Shown here piece after piece: positions 47,801 to 55,605 of a DNA stretch of 64,000 bases. The first letter of the stretch is position 1. Each line of letters opens with the position of its first letter. A program made the translations under genes and the position numbers. This DNA comes from Verrucomicrobiales bacterium. Lineage in GTDB: Bacteria; Verrucomicrobiota; Verrucomicrobiia; Limisphaerales; UBA11358. The stretch covers positions 186,001 through 250,000 of the forward strand of contig JAQTQB010000002.1 of the NCBI GenBank assembly GCA_028712475.1. The letters run 5' to 3'. Below the pieces are notes generated by a model. It was given only the letters and a program-made list of their open reading frames with translations. It was not told the DNA's origin and made no database searches.

Positions 47801-47972
47801 CGATCTGGTCGAACGGCTTGACCTTGGCGTCGCTGAAAACGCGCTGGATAGGCAACGATTTCCGGGCGGCGGCCCTGGTGGTTTTTACGGTGCGCGTCGC
47901 AGAAATTTTTCTGGCGCGGTGATGGGCGGCTTTCGGAGCCGACGACGAAACTTCCTCACGTGCATCAATCAT
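44877..47972 (-). CDS. nrdJ: Vitamin B12-dependent (class II) ribonucleotide reductase
   Basis: A 1031-residue adenosylcobalamin-dependent ribonucleotide reductase. It shows the active-site block [28 protein letters not shown], the [13 protein letters not shown] region, a B12/nucleotide-binding barrel and a C-terminal zinc ribbon ([27 protein letters not shown]) used for reactivation by thioredoxin. It supplies dNTPs with or without oxygen. No class I genes are seen. The N-terminal 45 residues are basic and poorly conserved. A cobalamin riboswitch is not apparent upstream. Confidence 0.96.
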   Translation of the reverse strand: [1031 protein letters not shown]

Positions 47973-48153
47973 GGTTCACTCCAATTTGATTTTTAATTTT
48001 TAAGGCGGCTTCAAGAGAAACGGAAGCCTGCCAAGGTTCTAAAACAACTAATTTCCCAAAAAACCGGGAATTTTTTAAAAACTCGCTAAATTCACTTTCC
48101 CCAACTAATTGGGGAACACAATTCATCATGCTACCACCCGTAGTAGGTTTCAA
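47965..48153 (-). CDS. Possible small upstream ORF coupled to nrdJ
   Basis: A 62-codon frame (MKPTTGGSMMNCVPQL ... EALKIKNQIGVNHD) ends eight bases inside nrdJ, so ribosomes finishing it could restart on nrdJ. Its DNA carries two stem-loops, AATTTCCC/GGGAATT (48050-48072) and CCCCAA-CTAA-TTGGGG (48099-48114), on AT-rich sequence. Either it is a leader peptide with attenuator-like hairpins or the frame is chance over a structured 5' UTR. No family recognised. Confidence 0.3.
   Translation of the reverse strand: MKPTTGGSMMNCVPQLVGESEFSEFLKNSRFFGKLVVLEPWQASVSLEAALKIKNQIGVNHD
48050..48114 (-). promoter_or_regulatory. Two stem-loops in the nrdJ leader
   Basis: AATTTCCC/GGGAATT (48050-48072) and CCCCAA/TTGGGG with a CTAA loop (48099-48114) lie 80-140 bases upstream of nrdJ, in the longest AT-rich stretch of the neighbourhood. 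A CTAC-N5-GTAG repeat lies near 48130. They could form a leader regulator; neither matches a known class. Confidence 0.35.
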
Positions 48154-48301
48154 GAAAATTTTACAAGAAAGTTACGCGAACGATATTTTCAAATGAATTC
48201 AACGAAATTTCCGCAGCGGGCTTGAAAACAGAATTTTTGTCTTTAGTGTCCGTTGCGCGCGTAATTACTAATGTCTTGGCCGATGCGCTTGAGGAAAAAG
48301 T

Positions 48302-48496
48302 ATGAAAAACAGCACTGGCAATAAAAAGGAGTTGTCCACAAAACAACGGGAAAAACTGCTCAAAGTGTCGAAAGACCGGTTTGAGAAGAACATGGCCCGC
48401 CACCAAGGTTTGGTGTGGGCCAAGGTGCAGGCGCGGTTGGAGGAAAAGTCGAAGGAGTTTGTGGAGAAGGGCGAGGAGGTTTACGCGAAGGCGTGA
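48302..48496 (+). pseudogene. Truncated DUF4256-like gene
   Basis: The 64-residue frame reads LSTKQREKLLKVSKDRF and EKNMARHQGLVWAKVQARLE, which closely resembles the first 40 residues of DUF4256 proteins (normally about 185 residues). It then ends in a short charged tail (EKSKEFVEKGEEVYAKA) instead of the conserved remainder. Either a remnant with a new stop or a short derived gene. It has a fair binding site (AAGGAG lies inside; start context weak). Confidence 0.5.
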
Positions 48497-48540
48497 TATG
48501 AAAACAATAAATGCGATTCTTCTTGTTGTTGTTTGAACGC

Positions 48541-50133
48541 TTATTTCCCCCGCGTTTTTCGCTTCGGCTTGCGGGAATATCTTTCGCGCCGCGCCGCCCG
48601 ATACGCATCCATCCGCCCCGCCAGATTTTGATCCAACGGCTTGGGTTTCCGCATGGATTCCACCGTTTTGGGGCGCGCTTTCGGAACGAAGGTGATGGGG
48701 CAGCCTTCGTAACCGAACGCCGTGCGCATTTCGTTCGCCAGATATTTCTTGTAAGGATCGGAAAACAGCTCGTCCCGGTTGACGAACAGCAGGAAGGCCG
48801 GCGGCGACTGGCGCACCTGGGTGGCGTAATAAAATTTCAGCCGGTGGCCGGCAGCACTCACCGGCTGGCGTTTTTCCACGGCGTCGTGCAACGTGCGGTT
48901 CAAGATCGCCGTCGGCACCTTCTGCTGCAATTGCGCAGCGACGTAGCGGATCGCCTCGAGCAAACGGTCCAGGTGAAAACCGGATTTCGCGGACGTGAAA
49001 ATCACCGGCGCGTAATCCAGGAAAAACAATTTCTTCTGCACCCACTCGCCAAATTCGCCCAGCGTCGTCATCTTTTTGGGCGCGGAACGGTTCTCCTTTT
49101 TCTCGCGCGAGATGATTTCTTCTTTGCGCTTCTCGCGGATGTCCTTGTCGAACAAATCCCATTTGTTCACGACCAGGATGCAGGCGCGGCGGTTCTCGAC
49201 GATGCGGTCGGCGATTTTCTTGTCCTGTTCCAGAATGCCGGCCTCGGCGTCCAGGACCAGGATTGCAATGTCGCAGCGCGAGATGGCTTCTTCCGAGCGC
49301 TGGACGCTGAAAAACTCCACGGAGTCGTCAATGCTGCGCGTTTTGCGGATGCCCGCCGTGTCCACAAGCACATATTTTTCGCGCACGCCCTCGGTCTCGA
49401 CCTCGAACGGCACGTCCACCGTATCGCGCGTCGTGCCGGGAATCGGGCTGACGATGACCCGCTCGGAATTGGTGAGCGCGTTGATGATGGACGATTTGCC
49501 GACGTTGGGACGACCGACAATCGCCAGGCGCAGCGGGCCCTTTTTGCGCCGCACCGGGGCCGCCTCTTCGCCTTCGACGGGCGCGGAAATTTCCGTGTCA
49601 ACCGCCACGGCTTCCTCGTCCGTCCGCGCCGGCAGATACGCCGTCGCAGCGTCCATCAAATTTTGAATCCCCTCGCCATGGATCGCGCTGACGGGAAACA
49701 TTTTCTCGAAACCCAGCCGGGCGAATTCGTCCATGTTTTTTTCCGCGAGGCTCGTGTCCACCTTGTTGATCGCAACCAGAATGGGTTTGCCGCTGGCCCG
49801 CAATTTCTGCGCGACTTCACGGTCGAGCGGGACAACGCCTTCCTGAACATTGACGACAAGGATGATGGCGCACGCGGCTTCGATGGCGATTTCCACCTGC
49901 TCCAACGCGGCCTTGGTGATGACGTCCTCGGACTTTTCACGGCGCAGCAGGCCGATGCCGCCGGTGTCCACGAGCGTGTAGATGCGCCCCTGCCATTCAG
50001 CCTCGACGCTCACACGGTCGCGCGTGACGCCGGGCTGGTCATGGACGATGGCGATGCGCCGCTTGACGATGCGGTTGAACAGCGCGGATTTCCCGACATT
50101 TGGGCGGCCTACGATGGCGATCAAGTTTGACAC
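48541..50133 (-). CDS. der: GTPase Der (EngA), ribosome biogenesis
   Basis: A 530-residue tandem GTPase. G1 of domain 1 is VGRPNVGKSALFN (8-20), its G3 DTGGIG and G4 NKVD follow; domain 2 has VGRPNVGKSSIINAL near 205, DTAGIRKTRSI and VNKWD. The C-terminal KH-like domain reads KFYYATQVRQSPPAFLLFVN. It is longer than most Der proteins (about 440-490) because of an acidic linker between G domains (about 175-200), an inserted Lys/Glu-rich stretch after the second NKWD (about 340-370) and a basic tail. It assists 50S assembly. Confidence 0.95.
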   Translation of the reverse strand: MSNLIAIVGRPNVGKSALFNRIVKRRIAIVHDQPGVTRDRVSVEAEWQGRIYTLVDTGGIGLLRREKSEDVITKAALEQVEIAIEAACAIILVVNVQEGVVPLDREVAQKLRASGKPILVAINKVDTSLAEKNMDEFARLGFEKMFPVSAIHGEGIQNLMDAATAYLPARTDEEAVAVDTEISAPVEGEEAAPVRRKKGPLRLAIVGRPNVGKSSIINALTNSERVIVSPIPGTTRDTVDVPFEVETEGVREKYVLVDTAGIRKTRSIDDSVEFFSVQRSEEAISRCDIAILVLDAEAGILEQDKKIADRIVENRRACILVVNKWDLFDKDIREKRKEEIISREKKENRSAPKKMTTLGEFGEWVQKKLFFLDYAPVIFTSAKSGFHLDRLLEAIRYVAAQLQQKVPTAILNRTLHDAVEKRQPVSAAGHRLKFYYATQVRQSPPAFLLFVNRDELFSDPYKKYLANEMRTAFGYEGCPITFVPKARPKTVESMRKPKPLDQNLAGRMDAYRAARRERYSRKPKRKTRGK

Positions 50134-50185
50134 GCGAACAGCATGAATCAGTTCGCTGTTGTGCGAAAGGGAAAACCTGCTGTGT

Positions 50186-50953
50186 TCACAATTTCCGCAT
50201 CAGACTTTTCGCACGGCGAATCCAGACCCGGTCGCGTTTACGTTGAAACGCCGGCGCGTGGACATCATCGCTGATCACATCCTTGAGCTGGGCGCGGGCG
50301 AGGTCGGCCTGGCTTTTTGCGAGGTAAATTTCAGCGAGTTGAACTTTGGCACGCGGATAGGAATGGCTCTGCGTGATGTGCTGCCAGTAAAGCAGGGCAT
50401 TGTCGGTTTCGCCCAATGCCGCGAGCGTCTCGGCCAGCGCCATCATCGTGTGACCGTAATCGTGTTCGGGCTTTTCGTGCATGACGCCCTCGAGCAGCGG
50501 ACGCGCCTCGGAGAACCGTTTTTGCCGGAGCAGGCATTGCCCCAGATGCGCGCGAGTGTCAACGTCCTTCGGGTCAAGTTCCAGCGCGGTGCGATAACAT
50601 TTTTCAGCCTCGGCGAGCTTGCCACGTTGAAAATAAACATCACCAAGCTGGAAATGGTGGGAGGCGTTGCCGATGTGATAGATTTGCGCCTGCAGTTCCT
50701 TGATGCGTTTGCGGCTCTGCGCGCCGGGCAGTTCAAAACCGCTCGTGGCCGAGAACGAACCACGATAGACGGAAAAATAATACCATAGCGCCCCCAGCCC
50801 AGATCCAATGAAAATAAAAAATGCCCAGATCCATTCGCGGTTGCGGAGGGCATGAACGAGCATCCAGAGTTGAAACACCGTCATCGCCAGCCAGACCGGG
50901 TTGGTCAGCAGAAAACTCCAGTCCTCGAAGCGGTTGAAGATCGAAGCGAACAT
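50186..50953 (-). CDS. Membrane-anchored TPR protein
   Basis: A 255-residue protein with two N-terminal membrane helices (about 15-60) and four or so TPR units (GDVYFQRGKLAEAEKCYRTAL, AHLGQCLLRQKRFSEARPLL and following). TPRs mediate protein contacts; no enzymatic motif. ATG 50953 is chosen since it places the hydrophobic segment close to the start; the frame extends to 51085 without content. It lies just upstream of der on the opposite side of a 52-base gap, same strand. Confidence 0.75.
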   Translation of the reverse strand: MFASIFNRFEDWSFLLTNPVWLAMTVFQLWMLVHALRNREWIWAFFIFIGSGLGALWYYFSVYRGSFSATSGFELPGAQSRKRIKELQAQIYHIGNASHHFQLGDVYFQRGKLAEAEKCYRTALELDPKDVDTRAHLGQCLLRQKRFSEARPLLEGVMHEKPEHDYGHTMMALAETLAALGETDNALLYWQHITQSHSYPRAKVQLAEIYLAKSQADLARAQLKDVISDDVHAPAFQRKRDRVWIRRAKSLMRKL

Positions 50954-51065
50954 TTTCGCGGGGAAAGCTATGCCGGACGATTTCCGCTGGCAACGAAACA
51001 TTTTGCGCGATTGAACTGTCCGCTTGTTTTCGTGTCCGATGTCTTTAACAATCTGCGCCGCCCGC

Positions 51066-51797
51066 ATGAACCAGACGCTCATCATCGTGCCGACTTACAA
51101 TGAACGGGAAAGCCTCCCGCGCATCGCAGAAAAACTTTTATCGCTGCCGGTTGGCGTGGACATGCTGGTCGTGGACGACAATTCCCCGGACGGCACGGGC
51201 AAGATCGCCGATGAACTGGCGGCCAGACACCCGCAGATCCACGTCCTGCATCGCACGGAGAAAAACGGCCTGGGCCGTGCCTACATCGCCGGATTCAAGT
51301 GGGCGCTGGAAAAAAATTACGAATTCATCTTCGAGATGGATTGCGACCTGTCGCACGACCCGGATGACATCCCGGCGTTTCTGGAAGCGGCCAAAGACGC
51401 CGACCTCGTGCTGGGTTCGCGCTACGTCGGCGGCATCCGCGTCATCAACTGGCCGCTGGGCCGGCTGATGTTGAGCCGGTTCGCCGGCAAATATGTGATG
51501 CTCGTCACGGGCATGCCGTTCACCGACCCGACCGGCGGCTACAAATGTTTCCGCCGCCGCGCGCTCCAGTCGCTCAACCTCGACCAGATCCAGTCCAACG
51601 GCTACGGCTTCCAGATTGAACTGACCAACAAACTCTGGCGGCAGGGATTCAAGGTGTCGGAAGTGCCGATCATTTTCACCGACCGCACGCACGGCCAGTC
51701 CAAGATGGCGGGCGGCATCGTCAATGAAGCGTTCTGGCTGGTCTGGCGACTGTGGCTGCAAAATGGTTTGCGCCGTTCGCCAAGGGTGAAGAAATAA
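51066..51797 (+). CDS. Polyprenol-phosphate mannosyltransferase-like GT2 (DPM1 type)
   Basis: A 243-residue GT-A enzyme. IIVPTYNERESLPRI at the start, DDNSPDGTGKIAD, the catalytic-metal motif EMDCDLSHDPDDIP, and the acceptor-side stretch SRFAGKYVMLVTGMPFTDPTGGYKCFRRRAL are DPM1 hallmarks. It likely transfers mannose (or another sugar) from a nucleotide donor to polyprenol phosphate, feeding GT-C enzymes such as the DUF2723 protein at 55.6 kb. No C-terminal membrane domain. Confidence 0.92.
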   Translation: MNQTLIIVPTYNERESLPRIAEKLLSLPVGVDMLVVDDNSPDGTGKIADELAARHPQIHVLHRTEKNGLGRAYIAGFKWALEKNYEFIFEMDCDLSHDPDDIPAFLEAAKDADLVLGSRYVGGIRVINWPLGRLMLSRFAGKYVMLVTGMPFTDPTGGYKCFRRRALQSLNLDQIQSNGYGFQIELTNKLWRQGFKVSEVPIIFTDRTHGQSKMAGGIVNEAFWLVWRLWLQNGLRRSPRVKK

Positions 51798-51852
51798 ATC
51801 GGCCTGACTGCGGGAAAATTTGTCAATTATGGACTGCCCCATTTACCTTTAT

Positions 51853-52191
51853 TCAAGGAGGCGGCAGATGATTCTCCCTCTCCAGTTTCGATATTCGATT
51901 TTCCAATTCAGACAGTTTTTTTTCTGAATCTCCAAGAGAGATTTTCGGATCCTTTTCACCAAACAAGTATCCTGCAATGCCACCGAAGATGCCTATTGCA
52001 GCGGTGAGTGTTGCGTCTTGGTATTTGGTGGCAATCAATGCTGTAAATGTGAGAACGAGGACAATACCGACTGCCCGCAGATTGTATGTCCCCATCCCCT
52101 TGTTTTTTATTAGGATTGCAGCAAGAACACCAACAAGTGCCACAAGTCCGATCCCTGCGATAATCCAAGTAAGATAGCAGTTGTCATTCAT
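51853..52191 (-). CDS. Membrane protein with C-terminal coiled coil, unknown function
   Basis: A 112-residue protein with three hydrophobic segments (TWIIAGIGLVALVGVLAAIL; AVGIVLVLTFTALIA; LTAAIGIFGGIAGYLFG) and a C-terminal coiled coil (SEKKLSELENRISKLERE). ATG 52191 is used; the longer frame to 52335 overlaps the LamG gene and lacks sense. Composition is AT-richer than the flanks, suggesting later acquisition. Confidence 0.7.
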   Translation of the reverse strand: MNDNCYLTWIIAGIGLVALVGVLAAILIKNKGMGTYNLRAVGIVLVLTFTALIATKYQDATLTAAIGIFGGIAGYLFGEKDPKISLGDSEKKLSELENRISKLERENHLPPP

Positions 52192-52255
52192 AGGAGTGAG
52201 GTTTGGTTTGACCAATATTGAACTTGTGCAACACACCGACGGGATGCAGTTCCTA

Positions 52256-53221
52256 TTATGGAGGCACCTGCAATCGGAAGAAAAGTTGGCTCCAGTTGTC
52301 CACGTCAAAATACTGTGGATAAACCATGTTGACATTAGTGGCTGTAAACGCCGTGCCTTGGTTTGTCCATGTATTCAAGTCACCGGAAACTTGCATTTGA
52401 TAGTTGGTGCCGAGAGAGAGGTGGGAAAATGTCGGCTTGACGAACTTTTGCAACCCAATCAACGGCTCCAGTTCAATGGCATACAATTGTTGAACTTCGT
52501 TGTCGGAGAGCGCGCGGTTGTAAATACGAACATTTTGATAAGTTGCAGACATCCGGGCAGATGAAGAAGCCCCATTATCCCACCAATGACGATTAAGAGC
52601 GGCTCGGACGACTGGAAAAATATTTACCGTAACATTTGTCTGATAAAGTTTTTGTCCGTTAAAATAACACGCAAAACTTCCAGGTTGATAGGCAAGAACC
52701 AGATGCTTCCATCCAGAGGCAGGGTAAGTTTGCAAATCAACCGGCATACGAAATACAGCATACGGACCAACTCCGCTTCCGTCGGCGCGCATACCAAAAT
52801 AAACCGCCCCATCGCCGTGAAGTGTAATTTCTAATGTCGGCAAATCCGCAGCTCCCAAATCAATATATTGTTCAGTATCAGCCGCCCCAGTGCCCTCCAC
52901 CTCGTCCCTAACCCACAAACTAACGGTCAAACCCGAATTGAGACTGGAACTAAAGGTGGGCAGCAAAACATGTCCACCGCCTGAATAGAATTGGGAGTTA
53001 TCGCCAATGCCCCTAAACGCCGTGCGCCCAAGTCCAGTTGACACAAACTGAAAGTTTCCCGCAGGCGTGGCGTTATTTCCATTCCCACTCGCGTCATTCG
53101 CATTTCCGTTGAACGGATAATATGCCAACAACCCGTTGGTGAGAAAAGTTTGGGCTGGGACATGAAACAAGACTCCGAATGTGATTGTGAGTATTCCGAG
53201 CAGTGCTTTGCTGATTTTCAT
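52256..53221 (-). CDS. Secreted LamG/concanavalin A-like domain protein
   Basis: From ATG 53221 the 321-residue product has a signal peptide (MKISKALLGILTITFGVLFHVPAQ). A LamG-type jelly-roll follows: LLAYYPFNGNANDASGNGNN, LTVSLWVRDE, GWKHLVLAYQPGSFACYFNGQ and a closing YQNVRIYNRALSDNEVQQLYAIE. About 75 residues resembling the 'SHLSLGTNYQMQVSGDLNTW' segment common in verrucomicrobial exported proteins come last. Likely a cell-surface or secreted carbohydrate/protein-binding protein. Upstream frame contains a near-duplicated start region. Confidence 0.8.
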   Translation of the reverse strand: MKISKALLGILTITFGVLFHVPAQTFLTNGLLAYYPFNGNANDASGNGNNATPAGNFQFVSTGLGRTAFRGIGDNSQFYSGGGHVLLPTFSSSLNSGLTVSLWVRDEVEGTGAADTEQYIDLGAADLPTLEITLHGDGAVYFGMRADGSGVGPYAVFRMPVDLQTYPASGWKHLVLAYQPGSFACYFNGQKLYQTNVTVNIFPVVRAALNRHWWDNGASSSARMSATYQNVRIYNRALSDNEVQQLYAIELEPLIGLQKFVKPTFSHLSLGTNYQMQVSGDLNTWTNQGTAFTATNVNMVYPQYFDVDNWSQLFFRLQVPP

Positions 53222-53300
53222 AGGCGTCGTGTGCTTGTTAGATTTCTCCATAGGCGTCATTTGCTTATTCCATTTCTGACAAGTCTTTCTTTCGGTGTCA

Positions 53301-53312
53301 ATACCATAGTAT
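53301..53312. promoter_or_regulatory. Short palindrome between LamG and XRE genes
   Basis: ATAC-CATA-GTAT in the divergent region 53222-53348. Its position would suit an operator for the neighbouring XRE regulator. Weak by itself. Confidence 0.25.
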
Positions 53313-53348
53313 GTAGTCGAAAAAATCCAATCAGCCAAAATGGCATGA

Positions 53349-53585
53349 GTGCCGAAATCAGACATAGCCATAGCCTTCGCTTCGGTTGTGAAGAAACACC
53401 GAAAAGCCAAAGGAATGTCGCAGGAACTTTTAGCTGAAAAAGCTGACGTTCATCCGATATATGTTGGCTATATTGAGCGTTCGGCTCGCAATCCGACGAT
53501 TAAAATTGCGAAAGCCATTGCCAATGCGCTTGGACTCTCTTTGGCCGAGATGATTGCCGAGGCTGAACAAATTCAGAAAAAGTAA
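53349..53585 (+). CDS. XRE-family helix-turn-helix regulator
   Basis: A 78-residue HTH_3 protein starting at GTG 53349: ASVVKKHRKAKGMSQELLAEKAD, then VHPIYVGYIERSARNPTIKIAKAIANALGLSLAEM, the complete five-helix XRE fold. No second domain. It is divergent from the LamG gene and may regulate it or itself; comparable small XRE proteins also act as restriction-modification controllers, but no such genes adjoin. Confidence 0.87.
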   Translation: MPKSDIAIAFASVVKKHRKAKGMSQELLAEKADVHPIYVGYIERSARNPTIKIAKAIANALGLSLAEMIAEAEQIQKK

Positions 53586-53702
53586 TTGGGCAGTCCCTAG
53601 TTTTTAGCCCCGCCTCATTTTTCCCACCCACGGCGAAAACATCAATCTGCCCGACCGCGCAAAAGATTTGCCAAAACCGAAGCGCATTTTAGAGTGTCTG
53701 CC

Positions 53703-54263
53703 ATGATTACGTTGATCGTCGGCACGAACCGTCCGGGCAGCAACACGCGCAAAGTCGCCGCCCAAATCGAAGCCATCTATGCCGAACTGAACGTGCCGCT
53801 GCACGTCCTGGATCTGGCCAAACTGCCGCCGGAAATTTTCGCTCCCACCGCCTACGCCGAGAAACCGAAAGCATTCCAGTCGTTCGCCGACGCCGTGCTG
53901 CAATCCGCCGGGTTGCACGTCGTCACGCCCGAATACAACGGCAGCGTGCCCGGCGTGCTGAAGTATTTTATTGATATGCTGAAATTCCCGGAGAGTTTCG
54001 AGCAGCGGCCCGTGTGTTTCACCGGACTGGCCGCCGGCATCTGGGGCGCGCTGCGGCCGGTCGAGCAGCTTCAGGCCATCTTCGGCTACCGCAACGCGCA
54101 TAATTTTCCCGCGCGGGTTTTCCTGCCGCAAGTCAACAACCTCCTCGACGCCGACGGCAAAATCAAAGACGCCGAACTGCTCGAACGTCTGAAGGCACAG
54201 GCCGACGGCTTCGCGGAATTTGTCGAGAAGCTCAAGAGCGTGAAATTGCGCGGCGCAAAATAG
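53703..54263 (+). CDS. NADPH-dependent FMN reductase-like flavoprotein
   Basis: A 186-residue flavodoxin-like protein. GTNRPGSNTRKVA binds the FMN phosphate and PEYNGSVPGVLKYFIDML is the family flavin/NADPH-site motif. It likely reduces FMN, quinones or similar acceptors. ATG 53703 preferred over GTG 53694. Monocistronic by position. Confidence 0.9.
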   Translation: MITLIVGTNRPGSNTRKVAAQIEAIYAELNVPLHVLDLAKLPPEIFAPTAYAEKPKAFQSFADAVLQSAGLHVVTPEYNGSVPGVLKYFIDMLKFPESFEQRPVCFTGLAAGIWGALRPVEQLQAIFGYRNAHNFPARVFLPQVNNLLDADGKIKDAELLERLKAQADGFAEFVEKLKSVKLRGAK

Positions 54264-54285
54264 CCGGCCGGCCCGTCGTCATCTT

Positions 54286-54360
54286 TGTAGGAGACGAGGT
54301 GACGAGGCTCATTTCAAGTCCGGAGGAATTAGTCAGAGCCTCCTCACGTCGGCTCCTGCA
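54286..54360. repeat. Imperfect 25-base inverted repeat
   Basis: Arms 54286-54310 and 54336-54360 match over 25 positions with four mismatches (core GAGGCTC/GAGCCTC). The 25-base centre is AT-richer. It lies in the gap before the rRNA methyltransferase gene. Its structure is that of a small non-autonomous dispersed element or long hairpin. Confidence 0.8.
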
Positions 54361-54420
54361 ATTCAAGTAATGCGCGGCGAAAAATCTTTTGCCCGCGCGG
54401 TTTTTCTTCTAACTTGATGT

Positions 54421-55605
54421 GTGCCTCTCAAAATCGCAGATAAAGTTTCCCTGAACATCCACGACCTCGCGTTCGGCGGCGAAGGCGTCGGACGGATTGA
54501 TGATTTCGTCGTTTTCGTGCCGTTCGTCATCGTGGGGGAAACAGTCGAAGTCGAAATCACAGAGGTCAAAAAGAATTTCGCGCGGGCAAAACTTTTGCGC
54601 GTCATCACGCCGTCGCCGGAACGTGTCACGCCGGAATGCCGTTACTTCACGCAATGCGGCGGCTGCCAGTATCAGCACATCGAATACGCGGCGCAGTTGC
54701 GTTTCAAGCACAAGCAGATCGCGGACTTGTTCGAGCGTTTCGGAAAAATTTCCCGCGAAGCCGTCGCGCCGGTCATCCCCTGCCCTTCGCCCTACGGCTA
54801 CCGCAACCGCATCATGATCCGCAGCCAGTGGAACGGCCCGGCCAAGAAACTGGTCATCGGCTTCATCCGCGCGGACAACAATTTCGTGGAGGACATCGAG
54901 GAGTGCAAGATCGCCGAGCCGGCCATCAGCGAGCAGATCAAGCACGTCCGCGCCAATCCGCCGCCGAAGGGCGGGATCAAGTTTGTGCTGCGGATTCCGC
55001 CGGAAGGCTGGGATGTGCCGCCGGATTCGTTCTTCCAGAACAATTTTTCCCTGCTGCCAAAACTGGTCGAGACCGTGCGCGGCTTTCTCAAGAGCAGCGG
55101 CACGAAGCATCTGGTGGACTTGTATTGCGGCGTAGGGTTTTTCGGCATCGAAATGGCGGACACGGTCGAATCATTCGTCGGCGTGGAACTGGACCAGCTT
55201 GCCATCAAATCGGCGCGCAAAAATGCGGAAGCGCGGAAAATCACCAACGGCGAATTCATTCCGGCGGCGGTGGAGGAGATTTTGCCGGAGCTGCTGCAGA
55301 AATTTTCGCCCGCCGCCACGACGGTGATCCTCGACCCGCCACGCAAAGGATGCTGGCCGGAAACATTGCAGTTGTTGCGCGAAACGCGGCCGGCGCAGGT
55401 CATTTACGTCTCGTGCCATCCGGCAACGATGGCGCGGGATTTGAACATCTTGTGCGCGGACGGTGTCTTTGAACTGGCGCGCGTGCAGCCGCTGGACATG
55501 TTCCCGCAGACGCAGCACGTCGAATGCGTGGCGGACTTGCGTGCAGGACAAAACTTGCCAAGCCGCGCGGGTTCAATTCAAACTGGCGAATCTCATGGCA
55601 ACTAA
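54421..55605 (+). CDS. rlmD: 23S rRNA (uracil-5-)-methyltransferase RlmD/RumA-like
   Basis: A 394-residue SAM methyltransferase of the TrmA/RumA family. An N-terminal TRAM domain (about 1-60) is followed by the Fe-S cluster cysteines in CRYFTQCGGCQYQH, the SFFQNN motif near 205, the SAM motif LVDLYCGVGFFGIEMAD and catalytic VILDPPRKG plus YVSCHPATMARDL. The start is GTG 54421. Its stop overlaps the next gene by 11 bases. Which uridine it modifies cannot be told. Confidence 0.92.
   Translation: MPLKIADKVSLNIHDLAFGGEGVGRIDDFVVFVPFVIVGETVEVEITEVKKNFARAKLLRVITPSPERVTPECRYFTQCGGCQYQHIEYAAQLRFKHKQIADLFERFGKISREAVAPVIPCPSPYGYRNRIMIRSQWNGPAKKLVIGFIRADNNFVEDIEECKIAEPAISEQIKHVRANPPPKGGIKFVLRIPPEGWDVPPDSFFQNNFSLLPKLVETVRGFLKSSGTKHLVDLYCGVGFFGIEMADTVESFVGVELDQLAIKSARKNAEARKITNGEFIPAAVEEILPELLQKFSPAATTVILDPPRKGCWPETLQLLRETRPAQVIYVSCHPATMARDLNILCADGVFELARVQPLDMFPQTQHVECVADLRAGQNLPSRAGSIQTGESHGN

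Noticed and set aside
47973..48300. Cobalamin riboswitch upstream of nrdJ
   Set aside because: No B12-box-like core or matching long multi-stem layout could be read; only two small hairpins are visible.
48511..50130. 539-codon plus-strand frame opposite der
   Set aside because: Shadow frame; no family features, and der is unmistakable on the other strand.
53603..54131. Minus-strand frame over the FMN reductase
   Set aside because: Shadow of the flavoprotein gene on the plus strand.
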